From assembly GCA_025331565.1 (NCBI GenBank), contig JAFREQ010000250.1:1-64000 (forward strand): a stretch of DNA of 64,000 bases, read 5' to 3'. The translations under genes and the position numbers were made by a program. Positions 10,196-22,679 of this stretch are shown here, one piece after another; position 1 is the stretch's first letter, and each line of letters begins with the position of its first letter. Origin of the DNA: Holacanthus passer. Its lineage: Eukaryota > Chordata > Actinopteri > Pomacanthidae. The notes beneath the pieces are model-generated. The model did not search any database. It saw nothing but the letters and a program-made list of their open reading frames with translations, and was not told where the DNA came from.

Positions 10196-13157
10196 GAGCC
10201 ACACAATCCAATTTCATATATTGCTGCTCTGTCAAAGTTCAGACAACACAAGAAGAATGGTTTGCAGTCATTCATCAAACAGGTGTTAATAGAACAAATA
10301 GCCAACGTCTTGTATGTTTTATGTTCAGCTTGTTTGGAGGCCTATTGAGGTTCCATAGATCTACCTGGTGATGTCACCAGTCAGCTCACTGGCCTTAAAA
10401 CCTTCCAACTATCCCTCAACTCACCATTGTATTTTGCATTGCAAGTTCATTTTGCTGTGCCACTTTTACCACTTACACTGTTCCAATGAAGCAAATTTGG
10501 AAATAAAACAATGTCACAAGAACTGTCAAGCATATGAACATTATTCCCTCAGTACCAGGCACAGTCAGTTGGACTGTTTTGTGTCATGGAAATGTTGAAC
10601 ATTTCAAAATGCCTCCTCTGTTGGGGAACATGCGTTGACTGTGAATCTTGCTGTTGTTAACTCATTAGAGTTATTATCTTTACCACAGTCTGAATATTCC
10701 CTGTTCACAGTCAGACTATTAATTGTACTGGTTGGCACCCATCAACAATTAGATAATTGGAGACTTAATGACAGGTCTGGTGGGTAACATCAAGTTTGAA
10801 AAGTCTGAACTTGAAACATGAGACGTTGTGAAATCTCCATTTATTTCATCAGTGGAGAAAATATGTGGATGGAATAATGGGTGACTAAGCACAAGATGCG
10901 TATTGGCCTCCTTCATGTGTTTGAAAGGTGTCAGATGTCTGACATGTAGCTAATTTAGTTAGCACTGGATTATTGTGCCGTGCTCTCAGGGAACAAACAG
11001 GCTGACATCTGCACATCACTGTGCCATATGGTGGCAGTGGCGCTGATCACGGCCTCATACTGGCACCGCTCCCAGTCCTGTGACACTGCTGCACAAAATC
11101 ACTGGTGTTGTTAGCAAGTGTTTGCCCCCAAGGAAATTTAGGAAAAAAAATCTGTTGGTGTGAAACCTATTTTCAAGCTTGGTCCAGAGGTGGACTGGGG
11201 TTTGAATGAAACGACAGTTTGAGATTTTATGTGATTAAAGGATGATCAAGTCTTTCTATACAAGTTTTGACCTTTAGAGCATTTGGAACCTTAAAGCATC
11301 ATGTTTTTAAGCACACAGGAGTCAAATGCTCAGACATTATGGTTAAACCATCTTCACCATGAGATAGTCCAGGTTAGCGGAACAATGACTCTTGTTTGTA
11401 GCTGTGCACAGAGCTGTCTTTATAGAAATGCAGGAACCCCGACCTCCCGTCTTACCTGTCTTCAGTCATCAGCTGTTCTGTCCACCTGGGAGAGGCAGTG
11501 CCCTGTTAGCTCAATAGTGCTATCGGGATGCCGCTGTGGAAATCATAATGTTGCAGTTCCTCATCCTTTTGTGAGAGATGGTCTTCTGTTTGCTAGAGAC
11601 TGGGTGGAGATAGCCAATAAGGAGTTAGCCCTCAGCCCACCTCTCTTCCCCCGATTCTGTTTACAATCTCAATGCCACCTGCAAGCACTTCTATCCGGCG
11701 AAGCTGGTTGGTAGCCTCCAAGGTCTGAGAGATCTCTGGAAGATTGAGGTGGCAGATCAAATTGTCCAGATTATGAGATCTGATGTCCAAAAGTTTAATG
11801 TCGACTGTAACTAACTTTAACTAACTAACTGTAACTAACTTATCCTGATTATCCACCCCTGTGTCTCGTTACTGGACTGCTCCTGATTTTGTCTATAGCT
11901 AACTGTAAATATTCTTGTTTCCTCTGCTACTTTATCTTTGTCTATTTTCTGCTACCATTCCTATCACACTCACTCCTATCTCCTCATATTTAATGTGGAA
12001 CCTTGTATATCAATGTTCTGAATTTACATATAACGCCTTCACATCTAGTGCCCATGACATGTAAGTCCCTGCAAATGCTTCTGGTGTTGGGGAGAAAACT
12101 TCAGAGTAACTCCTGTGAAAAGTCTTGGGATTTCTTGGCCTAAACTGTAGGAATATTTCCTCACTCAGTGCCATATTTTACAGGGAGAACAAAGTGTACT
12201 CGCTGGTCCGGCAAACAGACTTGAACACAGAGAGACAAAAGGAAATCCCAGCCTAGTTGGAAAAAGAGGCGTGAAAATGAGCACGCTGGCTGGCTTAACG
12301 GCGAGTTACATGCATCGCTCTCAGGGTCGACCCAGCTTGGCTTATCATAAAAGGCTTCCTCTGAGACATCCTCTTGGAGGATATCAAAGACCTTCTGTGG
12401 TGGAGCTCCAACTTGAGAGAGATCAAATGGAAATAAAGAACCTTCACCTTCCTTCAGTCCTTCAGTATCTGGCAGTCTGGATGATGAATACTACAGTACA
12501 CTGTTGGCAAGAGAAGCCTTTTTCCCATGAAAGGTGAAGACAGATTGGGAGAGTAGTTTCTCTTATGCTATTCTTTCCACTAAAGGCTAGGAGGCCTCAC
12601 CTACAGCGCCGGCGTTTCTGAGCAGAGCTGTGAAACCCCTCATCCACCATGTAAAAATATGTGGACTGTTGTAGGCTGCTCTGTTAAGACAGTACAGTAT
12701 GTAAGTAAGACAGTATTTAGATCACAGTCAGAGATGAAAGTATGCTGTTATTACTTCTTTCACAAGAGCAGGTTGTTTGACAGGACAGACACACATTTCA
12801 ATCGATCAGTTCTTCCAAATGTTCAGAACAGGCAGCAGTGACATGTCATGCTAACAGTCATGTGTGGACGCCACAGTCCAACCAGACAAAGGCCGAAGCA
12901 ACACATGTTAACAATCTGTGCCAAATCCAACCGTACATCGTGCTGCAGAGCTCTGCCATTTTGCATTTCATTTCATTGTACTCTGTCTGATACGGACACA
13001 GCTGCAGACTGAATACATGAAGGTTCACACATGTACACAAACAAAGGAAATATACTAAAATACTTACAGATGCACAGTTCACATGGAAATGCTCAAATTT
13101 TACACACTGAAACACATATAATGACACATTTGGGCACAGATACTGTAATTTACTTAG

Positions 13158-13164
<7 letters not shown>

Positions 13165-13215
<51 letters not shown>
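13165..13215 (+). repeat. (CA)n microsatellite, about 25 units
   Basis: Uninterrupted CA dinucleotides. The VCVCVC-type open frame on the minus strand is an artefact. Confidence 0.97.
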
Positions 13216-13216
<1 letters not shown>

Positions 13217-16200
13217 CAGAACCATTTACGTTAGCGGCCCGCTGTGCTGAGCCTCAGCAGGAGGCCGTTCTGTGAGGAGTGGAGGAGGATATGAGTGACA
13301 TCAGCGCATATTGCACAAACACTCATCAGTCCATTAATGTTAAAGAGACCAAGCGCAGTTGTTTTGGTGGAGGTGAGGATACTTCTGAGGACCCTCCAGA
13401 CATGTGGGCCACCAATAGAAGCAAACATCCACACACAAACAGCCGCCCACAGACAGGGGACGTCTGATACCACAGGACAGCTTGTTGTAGGCATCGCCGT
13501 GGGTGGAGGAGAGAAATGTGTGATGCGGCAATCAACACTTATCCAGAATCACAGTTATAATTAGTTTTACATATTGCAAATGACTCATCTTATTGAAACA
13601 AAATTTACATGGCCTCTTCAGAATATCTTTGAGCGCTGGCAGCCTCTGCAGCTGACGTGCATTGTATCCCTGCGTTGATGAAGAACCCGTAAAGCTCATA
13701 CATTATTCCATAGTAAGTAAGTAAGTAGCAACATCCTCCAAGAAATCCCCTCACAGCGTGAGCAGGAAGAGAGGTTTTCCTTCACTGACATTGCATCGTT
13801 TTCCTCCCATAACACTTAATATAAATTATGCTTCCTTAACTCAGAGGACCAGCTATTATGAGAGCACTTTTAAAATGGAGAACTTCCAGGAATGTTTCAA
13901 ATCATTTTATCATTAACTGTTGATGAGTACAAAAAAAAAAAGTTCTTAGGCTCATTTCCATCCACCTGTTTAAGGAGTATGTGGCGAGCTGTGTCTCTCT
14001 TCCCTGCTTTTGATGATACACCGTGAACTGTCTTGGTCCATGAAATACACAGACAGACAAAAAAACCCAAAACTAACTAAGGGGGTGATGTACAAAATTT
14101 TATATATATATATATAAACAGAACAAACAAGGATGAAATAGTGCAGTTACTGTAATTCAAATCAATGTTTCAGACTGAGACCTGTTATTTTGAATGTGTT
14201 TGATTGTGTGTGTGTGTGTGTACGGAGACAAGACAGAGATAATACTGGGGGGAGGTTCTTATGTGGGTGAGGATGTGTCCGTGTGTTTTTTATGTAGATG
14301 GTTTGTGTTGAATAGGCAGGCAAGTGATATTGATCGATGGTGTCCAGCGTATGTGAAAAGAATATATATGATTGTTAGTCTTTCTGTTGAAATGTATTCA
14401 GATAGAACAAGCTGTGTGTTGTTAGTGGTGGTTCAGTTGAAGAAAGATCTTGTAGCAGACATACAGATGGGGAGACTGGGGGATGTTTGTCCAGCCAGGT
14501 GGTGTGGTGGTAGTCATGTGTAGTGTTTAATGTTACTGTCTGTGAGTGTCAGTTTGTGTAGTTTATATTGGGTTAGAATTGGTGTAGAATTCTGTATTGA
14601 ACATAGTAATTTTCATTTACTATCTTCATTATGTGGGCCAGCTCTGTCAAAGTGTCTTTAAATAAAGTCTCATCTTTTCTATTTAACACATGTAGAAACT
14701 GAAGACAAGACGTTGTGGTTTAACAAATAGCTAGTGCTTCAATCTGAAGGGATTTACTGACCATTATGTTTTACAGCCATAAAAATCCTAAACAATAGTT
14801 TAGGCAGCCAACAACAAAGTTGGCATGTCTGCCCCCTTTAAGTGGGAAACTTCTTCCTCTTGAAATATATCAGTTTGACACAATACGTGATCTTTACAAA
14901 TTTTCCAAAATGGCCGGAAGTGCAGTCACATACATCATATACAGAATCACACTGAAGCATTTGTTTGTACCCTTCTGTTGGTGTGTGTGTGCTCTACTCG
15001 GGTTTTTAAGTGTGCTGCCTCACAGAGACCTGACTGGCATTTAGGCAGAATATTCCCACAAGCCAATGTGTAATTAATTAGCCTGCTGTTCACAGCCGCA
15101 GCGTCCCACCACCACCACCACCACCTCCACCCCTTGCTTCCTGTCCACCCCCCCATGCTCATAAGTTAAAATAGGGATAATCAGTTCCACTGGGAACTCT
15201 TCACAGACCAACAATGCCCCTCCTCCACAAACACGCACACACACACACCAGCCCGTGATTAGCATCTCCTTCCCGAGCCTTTAAAACTGCTAACTGACGC
15301 TGCATGTTATGACAGTTTCACCCCACACCTCCCCTCATCACTGGCATCCCCATCTGGACATCAACAACAACAATGCTCAGCTGACTTCTCACATCTTCCT
15401 GTTGGAACAAACACAGACACACATACATCATGTTAAGACGTTTGTCAGGTCGTTATGGTTCAGATTGAACTAGTTCGGAGGGGAACAGCTTGATATGGTC
15501 TCTGGAGGACCAGATCTCTGGATTTGGAAGATGGAGCGTTGCAGGGACCCGACTTCCCTGCCTTCCTCATTAACCTTATTGTCTCACGCAGAATGGAGAT
15601 GCCTGGAAGTTGGCTCTTTTTCTCAAGGTGATATCAGAGGATTGCTGACTACAAATCCCAGTTGCCTGGGAAGGAATTAGTCCTGGTCTCGCAGGACGGG
15701 GTTCTGACCTGGGCTTGTTCTGTAGGACAGATTGAAGCAAACCAACGCTGAGATGAGAGAAGGATAAAGGCCAAAGCTTTTTGCTCGGCCCGACAGCTGC
15801 AGGTGCAAACCCATTGTCCATCTCTAGGAATTAAATTCATATTGGAACAATTTGCAGCACAAACATCTGATGTCAATGTTCAGTGTCAGTGCAGGAAACA
15901 GTGAAACAAAAAGTAAAAGTGGGTGTGGAGCACATCCAACTTTAATTTAGGAAAGTTCACATCCTGTCACAGTCCAGCTCTTAATGTTCACTTTTTGTAG
16001 ACCATAACATTAACCAAACGTTTGGGTCACCTGGCCTTAACCATACCTTAACCATAGTTTATCATTTATCATAGTTTATGGTTTACGTATAAAGCACAGT
16101 TTATTCATCATACCCAGAATCTTTCTTTAATGTTTACCATACTGTAATTGTACCATGTGCAGATATTGTAATAAAATTGGAATTAATCAAAAGCCTTTTG

Positions 16201-16536
16201 ATTGTCCAATATCAATGTTCAGTCTTGGGTTGGAAGAGTTGCACTAAACAATTTTTACAGTGTTGAATATACCAGGATAAACTACGCTTTAAACTATGAA
16301 TCACTGAAAACAGACCAGTTCTGTCACGAAATAAAAACACCCCAACAACTCGTCTAAAGGTTTTGTGATGAGTACCTTAAAAACTGGACTAAACCACAAG
16401 GGTTCCTGGGGCAATAATAAGCTGTGGACCCATTTCGCAATTTCTAAAAACAAAGGAAAAGAAAAAACATGGAAGGAAAACTTCTGTGTATTAAGTGTAT
16501 TAATCCCTTAAATTGCGCATAACAAGCAAGGTCAAG

Positions 16537-16600
16537 TCAATTCATGTTAGTTTCATTTATATAACCCAATCTCACAAATCACAATTTGTCTGAAGGTCAG
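16537..16600. repeat. Possible fragment of a common fish interspersed repeat
   Basis: The stretch TTTATATAACCCAATCTCAC followed by AAATCACAATTTG resembles a motif I recall as widespread in teleost genomes (TTTATATAGCCCAATATCAC and so on). It is short and isolated; the basis is memory of the motif only. Confidence 0.35.
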
Positions 16601-17711
16601 AGTTCATTGTTCAACATTGTAGCATACGAACATTTAAAATGAAAAAAAAAAAAGATTTTCTGCATTCCTTAGTAATTAACAAAATCATGTACATTTCATC
16701 TTATCACACAAGCACTGTTGTTAAATCTGACATCCCATCTACTAACACTCCACATTAAAATGAAAGCACACCTCAACAGAAGCGCTCTGTCACAGAATGT
16801 CCAGTCAACAGGTCCAAACCTTGTCTGTGTCACGGTGCATTTATTTATCATTTCTTTTAAATCTGGTGTGATTCCACTTACATGTGAACAGTGGCATCAT
16901 ACCTGGATCTGATGTGGAGCCAGTCCTGTGATGGAAACATGAACTGACGTGACCGTGTTGAGACTGGAAGATGAGATGTCTTGTATACATGAGCTGTTTC
17001 ATGGAGCCTTGATAAACACAGTAGGGCTGATGTGTTCATGTGCAAGTTAATAAACTCACTGCAGGAGAGTATTATTCCAGCATTCAGGTTCCTGTCTTTT
17101 GTTCACATGTTTTCTGTATGAATGATGCTCATCTTAGATATGACACAGTGGACGCACCACTGAGCTGAAGACCACATGTCTGACATACAGAATGACATTG
17201 TAACAAGGTCATCGCTTTTTTTTAATTTATCTTGCTGTATGTTGCATTCAGCATTTATTTTGAGACACTAATTTTAATAACTTAACAGCAGAGTAAATTT
17301 GAAACAGAACAATAGCACTGGATTCATGGTCTGATAAACATGTTGGTGGGTCCTAGGTCACATCAACCAGCCCAAACCCTCGACCTCCTCCCTTTGTGCT
17401 TTGTGTATGTACCCTGTCACCCCCAGGTTCCCATTAAGTTCAACATACATATCAGATTAAAATGGTAACATCATTACTTGGCCAGAGACCGAGAAAAGAG
17501 CAGGTTCTCCTCTGCCGGAAAATGGCAGCAAGTTTTCTGTCTGTCACTTAGTTTGGGAATTAATTTGGGAATATGCAGCGTGGAGGACAATCTCTGAAAG
17601 ATAACAGAGGAAGATAACACATAACACAGGACTCACCTTGGTTGATGTTGTACTTCAGTTGGCAAATTCAATAAAATGTGTATAATGTATATAATACAAT
17701 TAGTCAAATTA

Positions 17712-17750
17712 TCAAAAAGCATTTGACACAGTGAACCTGGAGCTCCTGGG
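17712..17750 (+). pseudogene. Tiny LINE reverse transcriptase motif A remnant
   Basis: In one frame 17716-17748 reads KAFDTVNLELL. Just upstream, shifted by one base in an A-run, comes LSK. Together they resemble the DLSKAFDTVN motif A of CR1/L2/Rex-type LINE RTs. Nothing else of the RT is visible on either side, so it could be a very decayed remnant or chance. Confidence 0.35.
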
Positions 17751-17759
17751 TGTCTGGGG

Positions 17760-20140
17760 GTACTTGCCGACTTTGTCCTGCTGGTAATCCAGCCCTGAGT
17801 GGATTGTATTATAAGATTACTGTAAGATATACCTAAGTACTGTACATACTGTATGTAATATTATAAAGTACCAAATACAGTTACTACACAATAAAGATAA
17901 ACAACAAGTGTAGGTCAAACATTACAAACCATGTAACTGTTATTGCAGGGATTGGTATTGGATTGCATTGCTGTACAATATGGTGTAGATCCAAAATATA
18001 TGGCAGTAATAGAGGTGGTAAAAGCAGCAGTAGCAGTTACTGTGGATTTAAAGCTTCTTTCAGACTCAGAATAAATGTTTACATTAGAGTCACAAAGGTG
18101 CTTTTGCTTGGACAAAGCTGACGACCTTCACACCTCCAGCTCAACGTGAGACTGGACTAAAAGCAGAATATATAACATTTCTAATCTCGTAGCCACAAAT
18201 AAAATGAAATGTTTAATAAACTTGAGTTTAGATTCTTTTATACCCAGATGTGTCTGTAAAAATGTTTTTACAGACTCCAGAGACAGCAAACAAGTGCTTC
18301 CACATCCCTGAGCTCCATTTCGTGTTGAACTCTTACCTGTCCTGACAAGAGGCCCGAGCTGAGGCCCTTGTTTCGCCTCCGCTCTGCTTCAGTCTGGACG
18401 CTGCTCAGACAGAGGAGGCCTCTGTTCCTCCAGGAAAGTCATCCTGGTTTTGGGGCGATTCTCCCCCTCGTCTTTTCCAGAAAATGAGGAGTGCAAAACT
18501 CTACACCTGGACGACCTAATTACAGCCAGACCCCCTTTAAAACTCCAACTCAGTCTTGTAGTTTCTCCCACTCTGGACCAAACACAGACTGCACAGTTTG
18601 GGTTACAGGGACGTACAACTGCACCGAGAAGAAAAGACGACCCAGAACTCTATTAATTTTCTGTGGAGTTCCACTGATGTGTGTAATTTAACATGAATTC
18701 CTCCTAATTACTGACCATTTAAAATGATTCATTGACTGATTTTGTGGCTGAAAATATTGTCCTCCTTCTCTGCTGCATGTATAACATATCAAAGGAAGTG
18801 CAGATGGTTTGAGGAGCGAGTCTGCCTTCAGTGTCTCACTTAACATTCCCCTTCATTTTACTGACCTTGAGTCACCCAATATTAGTGACATGAAATAGTG
18901 CACGGCCTTGAGGTTGAAAACACTCCAAATTGCAGTCTTTGAAAACCAACCCCCTGCGAGTATCCGCGGGGCATTGCAACCCTCATGCGTATGTGCATGT
19001 ATGTATGCTCTTGTGCGTTCGAATGCTCCCTCCCCCCACTGGCAGCTACAATTTTGAATTCCCGACCAGAGGCTTTTTAAGAGCATGACAGACCCAGCAG
19101 GCGAGATGAAAGTAGTGATTTTTTTCCTCCCTCCATAATTCTAGCCTTTTTGTCCACTATATGTCATTACAGGGAGCTGCATCTAGTTATTTGTGTCCTG
19201 TGGCCGGATACATGTGCACAGAGGGAACCAATTTGTGTGGGAGGCGTATCAGGACAAAGAGAGCAACTGATTTCAGATCAGTGAGCCTGCAGCCGTCTGG
19301 AGGCCCTTCCAGGTTCTAATCCCGTGTCCCTGTGTTCATTCCTGTCTTGGTATATTTTGGAACATATTTAATGTCATCCTGTCTTTGGTTATATAAAAAT
19401 AAAGTCATGCATTCAAATAATTCATCCATTCAAATGTGATTGAATGTGATGAGCTAACCCCGCCCATCATGTGAACCATGCTTATAGGCGGGTTGGAGTT
19501 GCTAGCAGAGCAATAAGAATGTTTTGATATCTGTAGAAATTAATTTGATCAAAGAAAGTGCTTTGGAACAGTGTGGATGAAGGTGGTGTGGGTGGAGGCC
19601 AGCAATGCTCTACAGCTCTGTATCTATCTACAGCTCTGCATTGGTCTGTATTTGTATTTGTATTGCATTTGTATTTGTTTGTCTGTAAGTCACACCCACT
19701 TTTTAGTGATGTAATCATTTTTTTAAAGCTTTGATTATTGGGCTTTTCAACAGACAATCAGTGACAGAGGACCATACAGATCTACATACAGTCCTAACAG
19801 ATAGTCACAGTTAAGGTTGTTGTAAAGGGACATTTCGTAAAATCAGACACAGGAAGGTTAAAAATATAGCTGAGAACAACACTCTTACAAAGAAAAAGAA
19901 AAAGTACCCTCACAAGGTAGATATCAAAAACAATGGAAAAGAGAAAACAAAGCCAAAAAAGACATGAAAAATACATCAGATAATTGAATATGTGCAGTTA
20001 AGACCTGCAGTACCACATCACCCACATCTCACTAAATACACACCATCATCCTTTCAAACATGAAGCTCACTATAAAGGAATTTAATTCTTTTGACATATA
20101 TTGAATGGAGGGACCCCAAGTGTCACCTGACTCATTTCAA
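17760..20140. other. Non-coding interval, no gene recognised
   Basis: AT-rich sequence without recognisable exons, RNA genes or transposon ends. Confidence 0.55.
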
Positions 20141-20149
20141 TAAATAAAT

Positions 20150-21200
20150 CAATAAAATATTATGTATCTCCTATCCACAGAGTATGAGGGGGTGATATTG
20201 TTGATTTCCAGGTATTCAATGTTAAATGTCTAGCAAATGTGTTTGTAAAGATCCTATTTTGTCTTGTGGAGGGAAAGTAATGAAGGAGTTACACCGAACA
20301 GCACACTGAGAGCACTGGTTTCCATTTCTTCTCCGATGACCTCAGATAGGGTATCAAACATCTCCAGTGTTTGAATAGAAAAGGGTGGAGCCTATACAAG
20401 TGGATAACATTTGCTGGAGACTGTTGACATCTGTCACAGGCTGGTGAAACATTCACAAATCAGCAACCGGTAGCAACCAGTGGGGCATAGATAGGTAATG
20501 ACTGGAGAGCAAAGTGTTGCTTTAAAACCCGAATCTCGCATGAGTTCCTAACCAATATGTTCTTGGTATAGGGAGGAATAGATTGATGAATATGAGCATG
20601 TACTAGATCGAGCCACGTAGGAGGGGGATCAAAGGCATCATATTCAAGTCAGTACTTTAAAATCCTGATGTTGGCAGCCCAATAATAAAACCTAAAGTTT
20701 GGTCAAAGCTGTTCCTCCAAGTGGGCTCGGCCTCACCTGATATAGTTTATTCCAGATAAACTCCAGAATCAGAATCATCTAATTTATGAAATAAGCTCTG
20801 AGGGAGAAAAATTGGTTTACATTGAGAAAGACATGAGAACTGTGGAAAGATATTAATTATCAATCAATTAATTTGCGCAGATAAATGAAGCTCAGACCAG
20901 CAAAGTTTTGACCAAATGATTGAGGAGTTGTTTGGACGGCAGGAACAGAAAAAAGGGCAAGTTGGAAGTGAACAAAATTAGGTCATCTGCGTAAAGACAG
21001 ACCTTCAGTTCTACAACATAGCTGCATATCCCAGTGGGGGATGGATCATAGTGCTGCAGACAGGCAACTGCAACTCTGTCTAGTGGAACAATAAAGACAA
21101 AAATACTCTTTGCTTGTGGTAATGAATAACGTAACTTAATCCATGAGATAAAAATCTTCCTAAAGCCCGATTTCGTCAATCGCTTTATCTAAAGATGTCA
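20150..21200 (-). pseudogene. L1-like LINE reverse transcriptase fragment
   Basis: The minus-strand frame 20892-21179 reads GFRKIFISWIKLRYS near its start and VCLYADDLILF at residues 60-70. These match the L1-clade pattern GFG..FI.WIK.LY and the YADD catalytic motif C. Between them the usual RGTRQGCPLSP block is lost. Further along the minus strand (20890-20400) other frames give FIWNK, NFRFYYWAANIRIL and PPTWLDLVHAHIHQSIPPYT, which match the post-RT region of L1-like ORF2. The protein would be the RT of a fish L1/Tx1-group element. Multiple stops and frameshifts mark it as old. Both ends are approximate. Confidence 0.7.
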
Positions 21201-21239
21201 GAGCTTTGTTGGTGTTGTTGATAGTATTTAACAGTCTTC

Positions 21240-22250
21240 TGAGGTTGGAAAAGGAATTTCCAATAAAGCAAATTAAAACTAGCAGCAGAAATCTCCAACA
21301 TCAAAAGGCATCTGAGGTACATAACCAGTATGAACGAACGAGTGGCAGTGACACATTTTGTTCGTCACAGCTACAGCACTGTTAACTTTCAGACAGCGAG
21401 ACCTAAGTAAACCAAAAAACTGTGAGAAACAGGTAGAAATAGCTTGATATAAATACGTATATGAGTGAGCAACAGTGAGAGAGATGCTTGAGGTTGGAAG
21501 ACGCACAGCAGATGGAGAGAGAGGAAAGGGAAGAGATGAAGGGGAACAAGCTGCTCTGCCCACATTTGATGGACTTATTTTCTTCTCTTGGAGGCCGTCT
21601 CCAACAGTCTCATTCCAGAGGAAAGGACTGAAGCCAAAGCCTTGTTATCTGACAGTGAGCTGAAGGTGCAGAACACCTTCGGTTCATTTGCTTTCATCAT
21701 TTAGAGAAGAAAGTGAAATCTTGTGTTTTTCTGAGTTCCTTGTTTGATCAATAAAGTGTAGGCGACATTCATCCTCTGTGAGCCAAATTTCAAGATGAAG
21801 CAGTGATATTTACCCAAGGCAAAGCCTACATTCTTTCTAATAATAGAAATTACAACACACTCTGCACTATTTTCTCTTTTTCTTTACGCACACAGTGTGT
21901 GAGTGTGTGTTTGTAACGCTGCTGCTGAAGCTTGCAGGGTTTAATCATGCCTGACTACACGTCAGTAGGAGTAGATTTTCATGAACGTGTTAAACTTGCC
22001 CAGCTCAGAGGTGGTAGACATCCTCGCCATGCAGAGCGGACCTGACAGTCAGTCAGTCCATGGTACATCTACATACAGCAGTGGATACGTTTGACCATCC
22101 CAACATGTGCTAACTTGGATCCTGGATTAAAATGAAGCTCTAGCGCAATTTCAGCCAGGAAGACATCAATGCTTCTCATTCACAAACTTTCTCATCTCTC
22201 CTACTGCGCACAATCTCGTATTTTCCCCGCTGTCAGTGTTTGGGGCTGTC
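21240..22250. other. Non-coding interval, no gene recognised
   Basis: No exon, RNA gene or repeat family recognised. It holds a short GT-rich stretch near 21895-21911. Confidence 0.55.
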
Positions 22251-22255
22251 ACTGG

Positions 22256-22672
22256 TAATCAGCTGTCTCTCCAGCTGTTCTCTCTCAGCCAATAGCTCGG
22301 TGTCACACCCTCATTGCTAGCCAATCTTCTTCGTGCTCTTCTTTTAAAATGCGATCTTTCTCTGCCCTAGCTCTTTCATGCCGGTGATTTGCACGCCCCT
22401 CCACCTCCCCATTGCCGCCTTGCCTTCGCAGATTCATCATCCTCTTCATCACCCATCCGGCTTCACAGTCTACACCACCTCCACCAGTGTCAGGACTCCG
22501 GGGGGTTATCCAGCATCGGCTCGCATTGTATTTCTTCAATCAAGTCGTCTCCCCCCTGAGTCCAAATCACCAAAGACTCTCTGTCAAGTTGCAATATCAA
22601 TATCATCTCTTTTGTCACATGTTGTAATAAATTATCTTTATTCACATACTTGTCTCTCCTGGTTGAAATATA
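22256..22672 (+). repeat. Unclassified interspersed repeat, copy B
   Basis: Inverted partner of 9788-10195, in plus orientation. It starts at AATCAGCTGTCTC and ends near CTTGTCTCTCCTGGTTGAAATA. The plus-strand open frame 22378-22695 contains TSVRTPGGYPAS and SSRLPPESKSPKT, parallel to the open frame of copy A with frame differences. By eye the copies agree at roughly four of five positions, with small indels, so both are old. Confidence 0.75.
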
Positions 22673-22679
22673 TCTATGT

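Larger units (their letters stand above)
10200..17695. other. Non-coding interval with microsatellites, no gene recognised
   Basis: The interval holds CA/GT tracts (13165-13215, about 14203-14221, 15237-15248), a TA tract (about 14102-14117), a CCA tract (about 15108-15126) and repeated TAAC motifs near 11806-11842. A piece around 16537-16600 resembles a common fish interspersed motif. No coding exon or RNA gene is recognised. Confidence 0.55.
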
